From: Verrucomicrobiales bacterium
GTDB lineage: Bacteria > Verrucomicrobiota > Verrucomicrobiia > Verrucomicrobiales > DEV007
Length of the DNA: 59,104 bases
Direction of reading: 5' to 3'
NCBI GenBank assembly: GCA_029213025.1
Contig: JARGOZ010000024.1
Location: forward strand, 1 to 59,104
Below the pieces are notes generated by a model. It saw nothing but the letters and a program-made list of their open reading frames with translations. It was not told the DNA's origin and made no database searches. Position 1 is the stretch's first letter, and each line of letters opens with the position of its first letter. Both the position numbers and the translations under genes were made by a program. This document shows positions 13,601 to 20,378 of this stretch, in pieces.

Positions 13601-13625
13601 GCGTGTTTGTTTCTGTGTGTGACAT
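1653..13625 (-). CDS. megasynthase A: reducing, methylating PKS-NRPS with C-terminal acyl-ACP-reductase-like domain
   Basis: 3990-residue hybrid enzyme. Domains in order: ketosynthase about 10-435 (C181, H316, H356 triad); acyltransferase about 540-830 (GHSVGE, S634; YAFH at 734-737, nearest to malonyl-type HAFH); dehydratase about 900-1180 (H933, D1097; the usual Gly of HxxxGxxxxP is Asp); C-methyltransferase about 1340-1560 (LEVGAGTGS); structural KR half about 1600-1810; enoylreductase about 1810-2140 (HAGTGGVGQ); ketoreductase about 2160-2340 (GGAGGFG, Y2310, LDD motif); ACP (S2469); condensation about 2525-2960 (H2668, H2669, D2673); adenylation about 3000-3490; PCP (S3542); then about 3610-3990, colinear by eye with cyanobacterial acyl-ACP reductase, with nucleotide motif GLGSIG at 3761-3766 and Cys3925 aligned with its catalytic cysteine. 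The adenylation code read by eye is D-I-L-Q-C-G-L-V-W-K, close to the glycine code. One reducing module and no loading module suggest iterative use. The product is inferred, not known. Confidence 0.93.
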   Translation of the reverse strand: MSHTETNTREPLAIVGIGCRFPGGVSGPESFWEMLMEGRSGIVPVPEDRWNRERWHHENVDIPGKMITKWGGFVHDFDKFDAQFFGISPREALRMDPQQRWLLETAWESLEDAGIPPKSLRGTETAVYVGIASNDYANVAQSDPRNVDVHTNSGSTLSIASNRISYLFDLKGPAVSVDTACSSALVAVNLACESIWGGQATMALAGGVNALLTPDASIGFSKATMLSPSGQCFAFDARANGYVRGEGAGMLVIKPLSQAQKDGDRVYCTIRAAVINQDGNTSSMTVPGVETQAEMLNIAYKQAGMEPKQVRYMEAHGTGTPVGDPIETRALGQVLARGRDEGDTCLIGSVKTNVGHLESGSGAAGLIKAALVLYHDTVPPNLNFKTPNPNIPFDEFKLVVADKAQPLPHLEGYLPVTAVNSFGFGGTNSHIVLEANPATAESSKEGRKKPQADRPVLLPISGRGDDALRDTVVKWRRYLRSHEDIDIKRIAAAAGAKREHHDSRISVIGKDHRELAEQLTEWLAGNETDQVIIGKPGDAHPVVFVFTGQGAQWWRMGQDLIKREPVFRAVLEDIDKYLKPLAGWSLIDEMCKDEESSQINKTNIAQPAIFGLQVALAELWKSWGITPSKVVGHSVGEVAAAYVAGAYTMEDAVTVIYHRSRLQDSTGGNGRMVAVGINESEAKKLLAGREEQVQVAVVNSPNMLTLAGDTGPLEEVVEELEAQQKFVRWLRIDYAFHTHQMEPIKEELLETLAGIKPRPTTIPYISTVTGGVHSGEDLDGMYWWRNVRESVLFAPALSGLIRAGEDTFLELGPHPALQNPIMECLSEQGKKGEYFSSLKRKTDESLEMLSNLAKLHNSGHEIAWEAVNQSESFGVRLPNYAWQKEKFWLESEEGEYLRCADLEHPLLGLKQPAPRPTWRFELDPRYFTWLDDHRFWDSVVFPASGYGEIGLAVARKMFPGENYVVEDLEMKKALFVSETKVPTVEVVFDPDTRIFQIFSSTGDKKEWDLNSQGVIRKQPLPENKTIDLEEVKARMDEYFTHEKYYQDYEDAGYQFRPLFQHLENVWRRDGESLAEIVAPEGLHDSIPDYFFHPAVLDACFHPVKGGQVIPDGAKGVDYFYLPAAIRSIRLYTDKPPHRLWGNARVNSDNDREYIIADIDVFDDDGKLVAEILGFRADRVEQNDGEDLDKCVYQAKWEQSLLKGTRIDGANGLASPAEIVAAAKSNLQEHYEARGLHDHYMKFLPKLDEVAFNFIVNSYIELGWAPKVGDIITTEELMSELNIASHHAKLVHGQFVALQEGGVLKDVDNGEWKVISLPDFSADMLGDLDRLEMELPQFASEVDLQRAAGPNLAGVLSGEVDPLEVLFPGGSGHIMERFYREGADFPVINEQIKDALEAAVSKVPERRAIRVLEVGAGTGSLTSRILEIFPSDRTEYVFTDNGPLFLQTAEEKFGENYPWVEYKMFDCERDPEHQVGLHKYDIVLASNVIHATTDLKETLKNLQRCLAPDGILMFLEVTWRRAALDNVFGLLGGWWRFTDKELREHSALLSRKQWEGLLTFCGYREVTSFISSFDEKEDQQACLVARAPDPVEIPEPASEDGVPTEEKAEPEALEVYLVMSDYSGVGKKLQSSLEKRGVKVILTGGYSAEVEERLAEFDLESEAPKVIVHSLCLDHPRAEKIDLETLNKAQDTGVRSAHSLVKMLTSREWVRKPSVFFLTRGTMPVLENDSIPGLASAPITGLLRVANNEHPEFQWIQVDLDEKGSSKEIDDLTDEILLSNGEHEVALRGNGRYVRRVHRVKMDELEKRTCNAVQKNGTVLPYRLQIDKPGILTNLSLNETTRRDPESEEIEIQIKAGGINFRDVMKALGMYPGNPVDLKWFGDDFSGVITKVGSGIKDLKVGDCVVGMAPYCFRSYVTVHRSMVFRKPESMSHVDAATLPTVFLTTHYAINELARMEKGESILIHAGTGGVGQAAIQIAKHLGLTIFSTAGTPEKRQLLIDAGVDHVLDSRTLEFADRIMEITNGEGVDAVLNSLAGDFIPKNFSVLKTFGRYLEIGKVDVYGNSRIGLEPLRNNISFFVIDLAQHLQQKPKYVAEMFSDLEKHFYAGDYKPLPNHVFPITEVVDAFRFMAAGKHIGKNVLNFDVDEIEIGRPTEDGHRFKSAGTYLITGGAGGFGLELAQWMHDNGARHFALMSRSGPKDDALEKVANLREDGGTVFDIRGDVTNPDDVSKAVAEVQKSDHKLIGVVHGAMVLDDEFIVELDEKRFDNVLLPKMLGAWNLHKATLGIDLDDFICFSSFSAFIGAVKQSNYNAGNVFLDQLAFYRRSLGLNSLTFNWGALIGAGFVARNEKTQQYLELVGLGATNMDETLQLFGQGIQTSATQLGCARCDWQALARFSPSVGGSDMFLPVVPRSSSGGGDSMAARILEAPADKRMGMVEDLIAAQVGAVLGTDSARLDKDTPLTNLGLDSLMAIELVNRIEDKLGMSMPMGSVLNGPNIRDLSVPVLEKLIESGGAAGGGGAGSSLDLVEFEATGEMPEVFPLSEGQKALWFLNRLAPDSSAYNLVFSGKFRPLLDHEAMKKAFGLLFERHPMFDVSFTTRNGEPVQMLQHNRAFDFREHDCSNLDDEQLKELITEHANRPFNLERGPVVRLELFKTADKAHVALLSMHHIVSDAWSVAVMMQDLIEYYFSFKGGITPKVEPQEASFADYVNWEIAHLESESGDRMLEYWKDHMAGAPPVIDLPTDRPRPSVQTFNGATYGFQLDENLTEEVGQLSKDCNATLFTTLLSAYDILLHRYCRQDDLVVGVPLAGRSQPELQSLVGYFINPVPVRSSVDDDPTVSEYLIRNRDSVNGALENQHYPMSRLVEKLNVPRDPGRSPLFQVSFSMERIPGIDEQGIAVFLIGQGGHTFHVGDLSMETIDLTTRQAQFEITLVVEEAGGNLFGCWQYNRDLFDEETIAELSALYEQVLRAMVKSPNARISGIQLLDEDGETKVLEEWNETASAYDKDALLHELIEDSAAKRDEDTAVIYGDTHVTYGQLNRKANGIAKRLVSEGLKAGDNVAVMLERSPTMIAALLGVMKAGGTYVPLDPEFPAERLSMMLADASPHSVLVSDETSKISAANDFIVINIQNVESTADAPVVSGVTAKSLAYIIYTSGSTGIPKGVEIPHRAAVNFLSSMLETPGMTSEDKLLAVTTLSFDISLLEMFLPLLAGATVVIAGADDVKDGRRIANLLNEEDITVMQATPATWQMLLDSGWEGNSELRALCGGEALNRNLANTLVNSAKEVWNLYGPTETTVWSTVEKMAEDEGSVTIGRPITNTEIYILDSNHSPVPAGFTGELWIGGDGLARGYRNRPELTEEAFQKIEIGGKTRRLYRTGDLARWNRDGRLECLGRVDFQVKVRGVRIELGDIEAQMETFPGIKSAVVAKREDLPSGEGLVGYYIAEGDGVADSSSLRSYLADKLPASYVPAYFQEMKEFPLTPNKKTDRKRLPSPKFGSDSDKRVDPETETQKALWDVFSGNFETTEFGITDNFFELGGDSLMALRILVEVTDKTGCEVPVDAFLTHPTVEQLAAYIDAGGPNSGSAGTLGEEVELDDLDHIEIELAPDSLPELDGVAITYIPETLAAASGLTRDQISERLFANKPRLTNIYHLPEGNIGVIMLPCYEADFFKKQSVVKSLTIEALKMASKTGARTVSLTGVIAMATDYAREVEKWIEGMDVPEITTGDATRAATIVKSVEGILAETDRKLKDEVLSVVGLGSIGFGTLRLMLEVLEHPKQIILCDPYQTDDQMARHRDEIRAFGYKGSVDIVKNGGALPPEVYEGSLVVASSNLPGVLNIDLLKPGALVVDYSFPPVFKVDAAVARFSKRHDILFTTGGELKMPTVVKETVYLPEDAAALAEGMEGGFIQFLGKRDKREITGCILVSLLTGASDDVRPTVGPVSTEDTVAHYRYLESLNVSPARLQMNGFFLPEDVVGRFKKKQSSKS

Positions 13626-13716
13626 GATTCAATCCGTTTGACCAAAACAAACGAAACAGGGCAACCTGACCGAATTTTTCATTCGAACCTTCAGACTCTC
13701 TGTCTCGCCATAAAAT

Positions 13717-13745
13717 ATTCTAGAAATTATTAAAAACTTCAGCAA
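13717..13745 (-). promoter_or_regulatory. candidate sigma-70 promoter of megasynthase A
   Basis: On the reverse strand TTGCTG (13740-13745) and TAGAAT (13717-13722) are separated by 17 bases, in an AT-rich stretch about 90 bases upstream of the ATG at 13625. A leader of roughly 85 nt would result. No clear Shine-Dalgarno sequence precedes the start codon. The call rests on pattern match only. Confidence 0.4.
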
Positions 13746-13767
13746 TGCGAATTACTTTTGCTGATTC

Positions 13768-13791
13768 CATTACTACACAACGGTAGTGATG
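13768..13791. promoter_or_regulatory. inverted repeat upstream of the megasynthase A promoter, possible operator
   Basis: CATTACTAC (13768-13776) and GTAGTGATG (13783-13791) form 9-base arms with one mismatch around a 6-base centre. It begins 23 bases upstream of the candidate -35 element, a position typical of a dimeric activator or repressor site. No T-run follows, so it is not an obvious terminator. No regulator gene is encoded nearby. Confidence 0.35.
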
Positions 13792-13898
13792 ACTAAAGAG
13801 AGCGTGAACGATTCGTCAAGCCCAGATTCTTTCGGGTTTCCTTACTAATTTCGACCGCAAATTTCGTTCTAATTTCGTTTCAAAAACTGATTTTCTGA

Positions 13899-14885
13899 TC
13901 AACTGGTGAGCAGCCCGGAAACGGCTTCTTTCTCTTCCCGCAGCTCGTTTACCGTTGCATCGATCTTCGCCCGGCCGAATTCATTGACCGGTAGATCCTG
14001 CACAATTTGAACTGAACTTCCGTCGCTCGTGACCGGAAAAGAGGAGATCAAGCCGGCATCTACTCCGTAACTTCCGTCGGAACATAAGCAAAGACTGTTC
14101 CAATCACCTGCCGAAGTTGGCGTGACGATGCTTTTTACCGAGTCGACAATGGCATTAGCGGCGGAAGCCGCGGAGGAAAGTCCGCGAGCCTCAATAATGG
14201 CAGCCCCACGCTTTTGCACGGTTGAAATGAACTCTCCCTGAAGCCAGGCCTGGTCGGAAATCTTATCGGTTGCCGCTACACCACAGATTTTAGCGTTGTA
14301 AAAATCGGGATACTGGGTGGCTGAGTGATTCCCCCAAATTGTAGTGTTCGATACGTCGCTGACATGAACCCCGGCCTTCTGGGCAAGCTGAGTTTTGGCA
14401 CGGTTTTCATCGAGGCGGGTCATGGCAAACCACTGTTCTTTGGGAACATCGCGCCCGCTGTTCATGGCAATCAGGCAATTTGTGTTACAGGGATTACCCA
14501 CAACCAGCGTCCGCACATCCGAAGCTGCGTTGTTGGCGATAGCCTGGCCCTGACCGGTGAAAATTCCGCCGTTGATATTGAGCAAATCTTTCCGCTCCAT
14601 ACCGGCTTTCCTCGGCACACTGCCGACCAGGAGTGCCCAGTTCGCGTTGGAAAAGCCCGCATTGAGGTCTGAAGTCGCCTGAATATCTTCCAAAAGAGGA
14701 AAAGCACAGTCATCCAGCTCCATCACCACGCCTTCGAGAGCCTTCATGGCCGGCTCGATTTCGATGAGATTAAGGCTCACTTTCTGGTTAGGTCCGAACA
14801 TTGCACCGCTGGCGATGCGAAACAGAAGGGAATAGCCGATCTGACCGGCTGCACCGGTCACGGAAACTCGAATTGGGTTGCTCAT
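13899..14885 (-). CDS. mdh: malate dehydrogenase
   Basis: 328 residues, full length for the cytosolic-type NAD-dependent malate dehydrogenases. It interconverts malate and oxaloacetate in the TCA cycle. The N-terminal Rossmann motif TGAAGQIGY begins near residue 10, and [11 protein letters not shown] directly after it is typical of this subgroup. VGNPCNTN, the LDENR segment and the active-site histidine in [11 protein letters not shown] are all present. It starts 19 bases after the stop codon of the 4-alpha-glucanotransferase gene in the same direction, so the two are probably co-transcribed. Confidence 0.95.
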   Translation of the reverse strand: MSNPIRVSVTGAAGQIGYSLLFRIASGAMFGPNQKVSLNLIEIEPAMKALEGVVMELDDCAFPLLEDIQATSDLNAGFSNANWALLVGSVPRKAGMERKDLLNINGGIFTGQGQAIANNAASDVRTLVVGNPCNTNCLIAMNSGRDVPKEQWFAMTRLDENRAKTQLAQKAGVHVSDVSNTTIWGNHSATQYPDFYNAKICGVAATDKISDQAWLQGEFISTVQKRGAAIIEARGLSSAASAANAIVDSVKSIVTPTSAGDWNSLCLCSDGSYGVDAGLISSFPVTSDGSSVQIVQDLPVNEFGRAKIDATVNELREEKEAVSGLLTS

Positions 14886-14904
14886 GATGATTTGTAACGC
14901 GTTA

Positions 14905-16677
14905 TTAAACTTGCGCCACCTTTATAGCCCGCCCTGTCTCATTCAAGATGTTTTTCGACATATCGCGCATCCATTTCCACTCTTCCCCCTGACGCAACTC
15001 GGTCACGGTCGCCGGAAGCCGGTAGGTCCAGTTTTTGTCGGTCATAATTCCCGGAACATTGATCCGGTCGTCAGAGTAAATGAGATCGGTAATCATGATC
15101 GCAACCCGACCTGCATTGGAGAGACAAATCGTCCAGAACAGAGCATCGAGAAAATTCCTGTCGTACCTGGGAAATTCATCAAATTGTGTCACCGCGATAC
15201 TGCAATAATCGAGCAAAGTAGTGATAAAATGGCGGGCGTCATTCCATTCCTGACTTCCGGCTTCGGCATTCAGAATTATATCCCTCTGCTCGTTCCACTG
15301 CACTTTCAATGCCGCATGGTCATGAGTCGTATAGGCGGCGAATGAAACTTCCGGATAGTGACCACCGCGAACTACCCGGCCATCATGGAACTCCCACTGC
15401 GGCACTTTCATTCCGGCTATGCCCAGTTCGGCGAGACTCGGGCGCACATAATCGGGAACGGTGCCGAGGTCTTCCGCTATGATTTCGGCTCCGCCCGCCG
15501 CTTCGATCAGCATGCGCAGATACTGCTCCCCTTCATGGCGATTGGCTTGCTTGTTCTCCTCGGTATCGTCCGGTCTGGGGCGAAATCCGGGGAGACGTCC
15601 ACCGCATCTTTCGGCGGCTTCTTCATGGGACAAAGGCAGGAACTCAGCATTTCGGACCGGATTCCAGGGAAAGGAATAAATCCGGTAAAAACCAAGTGCG
15701 TGGTCGACACGGAACATGCCGCAGATTTCAACGGTTTTCGCAACGCGCTGCCGCCACCAGTCATAGTTCCGCTCCTTTAGCACATCCCAGCGATACAGAG
15801 GGATACCCCAGTTTTGCCCCCATTTCTGAACAAACTCATCGTCTTTAAACAGCGTTTCAGGAGGAGCACCACCATACCAGTCGAGATCGAAAATATCCCG
15901 GTTCGCAAAAACATCGGCACTGGCGACACTGATGCCAATCGGGATATCCCCCATGAGCCGCACCCCCTTCTTCTGACCGTATTCCGCCACCGCTTTCCAC
16001 TGGGAGCGGGCTACCCACTGAACAAAAGCGAAAAACAGCATCCAATAACCGGCCTTGAACTCATCCCCGCTGGAAATCGATGCTTCGAGGAAGGAATAAG
16101 CTGATCCCAGATCCTGATATTTCGAATCCCAGGTCTGCCAGTCCGGATTTTCCCCTTCCAGTTCCATCAGAAACCGGAAGATACAGTAGTTATCCAGCCA
16201 ATCTTCCTCCTCCTGGCAAAATGTCTGAAATGCCACGTCCCGTTCGCTGCCTTTTCCGAAAACTTTGTCGCGGAAATTATAAAACGCATCCTCCAGCAAA
16301 TCCCGCTTCAGAGCCTTTACCGCTTTATAATTCACCGGTCCTTCTGAAATTTCCGCAAAATTATGCTCGGCAAGAATCTTCCGAAACGACTCTTCGGTCA
16401 CATCCGCAAGCCCGATACCGGGGCGGCAGTCGATCGTCGTCGGTTCAAGCGCCACGGAACTGATCGCATTGTAGGGGCTGTTATCCGCCCCCACTTCGTT
16501 GATCGGCAGAAGCTGAACAAATCCGTACCCCTGTTCTGCGGCAAAATCTATGAATTGCAGCACACCTGCCGTGTCCCCAATCCCAAGGTCTTCCCCGGTT
16601 CGAATCGAAAACGAAGGTACCAAAATTCCTGCCAACCGGTCGGCCCCTTCCGGGGGCTTTTCTTGCATCTCTCTCAT
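14905..16677 (-). CDS. malQ: 4-alpha-glucanotransferase (amylomaltase, GH77)
   Basis: 590 residues. It transfers 1,4-alpha-glucan segments between maltodextrins in the cytoplasm, in maltose and glycogen metabolism. Family signatures are clear: the N-terminal [14 protein letters not shown] and [14 protein letters not shown], the catalytic nucleophile region FRVDHALGF, the acid/base region [11 protein letters not shown], and the YTTHDH segment. ATG at 16677 is used; a second in-frame ATG at 16668 with GAGAG just before it is equally possible. It lies directly upstream of mdh. A three-copy repeat array and the nrdA terminator lie upstream. Confidence 0.93.
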   Translation of the reverse strand: MREMQEKPPEGADRLAGILVPSFSIRTGEDLGIGDTAGVLQFIDFAAEQGYGFVQLLPINEVGADNSPYNAISSVALEPTTIDCRPGIGLADVTEESFRKILAEHNFAEISEGPVNYKAVKALKRDLLEDAFYNFRDKVFGKGSERDVAFQTFCQEEEDWLDNYCIFRFLMELEGENPDWQTWDSKYQDLGSAYSFLEASISSGDEFKAGYWMLFFAFVQWVARSQWKAVAEYGQKKGVRLMGDIPIGISVASADVFANRDIFDLDWYGGAPPETLFKDDEFVQKWGQNWGIPLYRWDVLKERNYDWWRQRVAKTVEICGMFRVDHALGFYRIYSFPWNPVRNAEFLPLSHEEAAERCGGRLPGFRPRPDDTEENKQANRHEGEQYLRMLIEAAGGAEIIAEDLGTVPDYVRPSLAELGIAGMKVPQWEFHDGRVVRGGHYPEVSFAAYTTHDHAALKVQWNEQRDIILNAEAGSQEWNDARHFITTLLDYCSIAVTQFDEFPRYDRNFLDALFWTICLSNAGRVAIMITDLIYSDDRINVPGIMTDKNWTYRLPATVTELRQGEEWKWMRDMSKNILNETGRAIKVAQV

Positions 16678-16790
16678 CAGAATCTCTGAGTGATCGCCAC
16701 ACTACCTGCAAACAATCAAACGTAGAACGATTAAATGAGAATCCCCTTCCAAAAATTCTTTCCTTAATGAGAATTCCCACAAGTTTTGGG

Positions 16791-16853
16791 CGATTCAACA
16801 GGGTACAGTGCTGCACCTAACAGGGTACAGTTTCCCATTCAACAGGGTACAGT
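16791..16853 (+). repeat. three-copy AACAGGGTACAGT direct-repeat array, 22-bp period
   Basis: The 13-mer AACAGGGTACAGT occurs exactly at 16797-16809, 16819-16831 and 16841-16853, so the start-to-start distance is 22 bp each time. The bases between copies differ. The first and third copies are preceded by ATTC. It lies between malQ (divergent side) and the nrdA terminator. The same core occurs at 23.6, 37.0 and 48.1 kb. Confidence 0.9.
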
Positions 16854-16868
16854 CTGCCGTTGAAACGC

Positions 16869-16894
16869 AAAAAACGGCGGGTTTCCCCGCCGTT
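16869..16894 (-). terminator. rho-independent terminator of nrdA
   Basis: On the reverse strand AACGGCGGG-type arms (16886-16894 and 16873-16881) close a short GAAA-like loop and are followed by six T (16869-16874). It lies 37 bases after the nrdA stop codon. Confidence 0.85.
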
Positions 16895-16931
16895 CCGTTT
16901 CACAAAAGGTGAATCACTGATTCGAAATTAC

Positions 16932-19900
16932 CTACTGACAGGCTTCGCACTCTTCCCCGTTTATCAACGCTTCGATCGTGCACTGAGCTTTCTCAGCTTC
17001 AGTGTAAACTTTTTGATCGGTATTCTGAATGTGGCGCACTTCTTTCTTCACTTTCGTGGTGGCTTTTTCGATGTTCGAAGCCTGAAGTGTCCGCAAATAG
17101 TAGGTTGTCTTCAACCCTTTACGCCACGCGGAACGATACATGTGTGAAAGGGTCTTCATTTCCGGATCGGAAAGGAACAGGTTCACCGACTGGGACTGAT
17201 CGATCCATTTCTGGCGTCTCGCAGCGGAATCAATAAACCACTCGAATCCAATGGTAAAGGCCGTCATATATTTGGCCTTCAAATCCGCCGGGATCTCATC
17301 GATATCGCCAAGCTCGCCGTCATGGTATTTGAGGCGCTCGACCATATCTTCATCCCACAGGCCGAGTTTCTTGAGATCTTTTACCAGAAACTGATTTAGA
17401 ACGATGAAGTCTCCGGAGAGGTTTCCTTTCACAAAAAGGTTCTTGAAAGTAGGCTCGATACAAGGTGTGCTGCCCATAATGTTCGAGATGGTCGCGGTCG
17501 GGGCGATGGCGAGAACGTTGCTGTTTCTCATGCCCTGCTGCTGGATTTTGGCGCGGAGTTTATCCCAGTCCATCTTACTGCCTCGCGGCACATCGATGAG
17601 TTCGCCGCGCTCTTCCTCCAGAAGCTCAAGCGAGTCGAGCGGAAGAATGCCGCGATCCCACTTCGATCCTTTGAAGGTGGAGTAGGAACCACGCTCTTTG
17701 GCGAGATCGCTGGAAGCTTCGTAGGCAAAATAAGCGATCGCTTCCATGAACTCATCATTGAATTCCACAGCCTCCTCGCTGGCGAAGGATTGATTTCTCG
17801 CAAAAAGAGCATTTTGCACGCCCATCACACCCAGACCGACAGGACGGTGACGTGAGTTGGCATTTTTCGCCGCATCTGTGGGATAGAAATTGATGTCGAT
17901 CACGTTATCGAGAGCACGAACCGCTATGCGAACCGTCTCGCGGAGTTTCTCCAAATCAATTGATCCATCCTGACGAATGTGATTTTCCAATACCACGGAA
18001 CCGAGGTTACAAACCGCCGTTTCATCACCGGAGGTGTTGAGGGTGATTTCCGTGCACAGGTTGGAACTGTGGATAATGCCGACGTGATCCTGAGGACTCC
18101 GGACATTACAGGGATCTTTGAAAGTGATCCAGGGATGGCCGGTTTCGAAGAGCATCTTGAGCATCTTTTTCCAGAGATCGATCGCCGGGATCTGCCGTCC
18201 GAAGATCCGGCCTTCCTCGACATCCTTTTCGTAAGCGACATAGCGCTCTTCAAACGCTTTGCCGTAAAGATCGTGGAGTTCGGGAACCTCATTGGAACGG
18301 AACAGGGTCCAGTCCTCCCGGCGTTCCATTCGCTTCATAAACAGATCCGGAATCCAGTTCGCGGTGTTCATGTCGTGGGTGCGGCGACGTTCGTCCCCGG
18401 TATTTACCCGCAACTCAAGGAAGTCGAAGATGTCGTTGTGCCACGTTTCGAGGTAGGCGCAGCCGGAGCCACGGCGCTTTCCGCCCTGGTTAACAGCGAC
18501 AAGTTGGTCGTTGTGCAGCTTCAGGAAAGGAATCACTCCCTGGCTCTCACCGTTGGTTCCGTGGATGTGGCTGCCGGTTCCGCGGACAGATGTCCACGAT
18601 CCGCCGAGACCACCGGCCCATTTGGAAAGGTAGGCATTTTCAGCGATCCCGCGCTGCATGATGGACTCGATGCTGTCGTCAACTTTATATAGATAACAGG
18701 ACGAAAGCTGACTGTGCGGCGTTCCGGAATTGAAAAGTGTAGGAGTCGACGAACAAAAACGACGACCGGAATACAGTTTATACAGATCGATCACTTTTTG
18801 CTCCCTGTCCCCGTCTTCACCAACCATAAGGCCCATAGCGACGCGCATCCAGAAGAGCTGGGGAGCCTCGATCCGATGGTGAGTTTCAGAAGTTTTGTCG
18901 ACCAGCAGGTAGCGATCATACAGGGTCTGAATACCGAGATAATCAAAATCCCGGTCGCACTCCGGATCAATCGCTTTAGCGAGGCGATCCAAATCATAGT
19001 CGAGCATTTTGGGATCAATCCGGCCGATTTCGACACCCTTTTTGAGGTTTTCCCTGAAAGCTTTTTCGTGAATCGTTTTCAGGTGATCAACTCCGTGCTC
19101 GTTGATCGACCAGTTGAGAACTTCCTCGTAAATATAGGACAAAAGAATCCGACCTGCGAACTTGGCGAAATCAGCATCTTTTTCGATGAGAGCCTTTGCA
19201 TTCAGGATCACCAGCTTGCGAAGACCTTCAGTAGTCATGTCCGGCATGAACGAACGACGCAGTTCATACTCAATAACATCGATGGACATATCAATATCGA
19301 GTCCTTCAGCGGCGTATTCGATACGCTTGCGAAGCTCGGTCCCGTCCCAGAGCATGCTCTGACCGTCCGGTCTGGTAACGACGATCATCGAATCGAGTGA
19401 TTCCTCATCGATGTCGACTGATCTTCTTTCATCGACAGAACGGTTATCGGAGCGCTGGGCGCGGTAAAGGATGTAGGCTTCAGCTACCTTGTAGTGCCCC
19501 TGACGCATCAGTTCTTCCTGAACCCGGTCCTGGAGATCTTCGATTTTCATGAAATCAAGACCGCTGCGAAGGGCTCCGTCAGCGACGGCATCAGCAACAT
19601 CCGCTGCGGCCCGGGAATCGAGCCCCAACGACAGGAAGGCGCTGCGCACCGCGATTTCGATTTTGTTGGTATTCCACGCGACCACTTCACCGTTGCGGCG
19701 GATCACCTTGCACATTGATTTCTCCGTAGTCGGTTCCATACCAATATTTGAAGCCTTACGTCCAAAAAGCAGGCTTTTCGCCACATCGTGAGCATTCTGC
19801 CGAACAAGCGCTCTTTCGATCAAAGTGGTCAGTTCAATTTTACTCAACACAATCGCAGCGGTCGACTCCTCATTTTTGAGCCGGTTAATGATATCCATCG

Positions 19901-20189
19901 ATACCGAACTGGAAATTGCCGCCACAAGTTGCTGATTTTCCAGAGAGAAAATGTTGTCCTGTTTCCTTGAGAGAGCCAGATCTGTCACTGCTTTCCCCAC
20001 CATTTCAGCGATCTCGGAAATATTGAAATCGGCCCTTTCCCCGTCCACATCGACGAAAAGCCGCGACAAAGGCAAATCGGGATTTTCCCCGGCCAGTTCC
20101 CCCCACTCAAAACGGGGTTTCATTTCCTGAGGCGTGGCAGCGTAGCGGTGTAATTCCAGGTCCTGTTCTATATATTCTCTTGTGATCAT
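16932..20189 (-). CDS. nrdA: ribonucleoside-diphosphate reductase, large subunit
   Basis: 1085 residues, longer than the roughly 760 of E. coli NrdA because of an N-terminal extension. It reduces ribonucleotides to deoxyribonucleotides together with NrdB. Two clear ATP-cone domains begin near residues 160 and 270, and a weaker cone-like segment (IVLSKIELTTLIERALV...) lies before them, giving perhaps three cones as in chlamydial NrdA. Catalytic features are visible: the SSCYL cysteine, NLCTEI with the thiyl-radical cysteine and glutamate, AVCNLGSV, and a C-terminal EECEAC cysteine pair that accepts electrons from thioredoxin. It lies 189 bases downstream of nrdB and is probably in the same transcript. 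Confidence 0.95.
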   Translation of the reverse strand: MITREYIEQDLELHRYAATPQEMKPRFEWGELAGENPDLPLSRLFVDVDGERADFNISEIAEMVGKAVTDLALSRKQDNIFSLENQQLVAAISSSVSMDIINRLKNEESTAAIVLSKIELTTLIERALVRQNAHDVAKSLLFGRKASNIGMEPTTEKSMCKVIRRNGEVVAWNTNKIEIAVRSAFLSLGLDSRAAADVADAVADGALRSGLDFMKIEDLQDRVQEELMRQGHYKVAEAYILYRAQRSDNRSVDERRSVDIDEESLDSMIVVTRPDGQSMLWDGTELRKRIEYAAEGLDIDMSIDVIEYELRRSFMPDMTTEGLRKLVILNAKALIEKDADFAKFAGRILLSYIYEEVLNWSINEHGVDHLKTIHEKAFRENLKKGVEIGRIDPKMLDYDLDRLAKAIDPECDRDFDYLGIQTLYDRYLLVDKTSETHHRIEAPQLFWMRVAMGLMVGEDGDREQKVIDLYKLYSGRRFCSSTPTLFNSGTPHSQLSSCYLYKVDDSIESIMQRGIAENAYLSKWAGGLGGSWTSVRGTGSHIHGTNGESQGVIPFLKLHNDQLVAVNQGGKRRGSGCAYLETWHNDIFDFLELRVNTGDERRRTHDMNTANWIPDLFMKRMERREDWTLFRSNEVPELHDLYGKAFEERYVAYEKDVEEGRIFGRQIPAIDLWKKMLKMLFETGHPWITFKDPCNVRSPQDHVGIIHSSNLCTEITLNTSGDETAVCNLGSVVLENHIRQDGSIDLEKLRETVRIAVRALDNVIDINFYPTDAAKNANSRHRPVGLGVMGVQNALFARNQSFASEEAVEFNDEFMEAIAYFAYEASSDLAKERGSYSTFKGSKWDRGILPLDSLELLEEERGELIDVPRGSKMDWDKLRAKIQQQGMRNSNVLAIAPTATISNIMGSTPCIEPTFKNLFVKGNLSGDFIVLNQFLVKDLKKLGLWDEDMVERLKYHDGELGDIDEIPADLKAKYMTAFTIGFEWFIDSAARRQKWIDQSQSVNLFLSDPEMKTLSHMYRSAWRKGLKTTYYLRTLQASNIEKATTKVKKEVRHIQNTDQKVYTEAEKAQCTIEALINGEECEACQ

Positions 20190-20378
20190 TTGTGGCAGAT
20201 TTGGTGCAATTTGGTTGTTGGTTGGAAGGTCGTGACAGGGCGTTTTAGACCCTGGTTCTGGCTAAGGAAAGCTAAAAAATAAGCAAAATTGAAGTTTTTT
20301 CGAAGGTGTGAAAAAGTGTGAAAAGCAGTGAGAAACCGGCTCAAATCACTCTCCCTCAATAAATTCACCCTGTGAGTT

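Noticed and set aside
1767..13622. Many long forward-strand open frames opposite megasynthase A, including one of 232 codons at 11142-11840
   Set aside because: They lie antisense to a gene with continuous domain homology, have no recognisable motifs, and their length is explained by the codon bias of the real strand.
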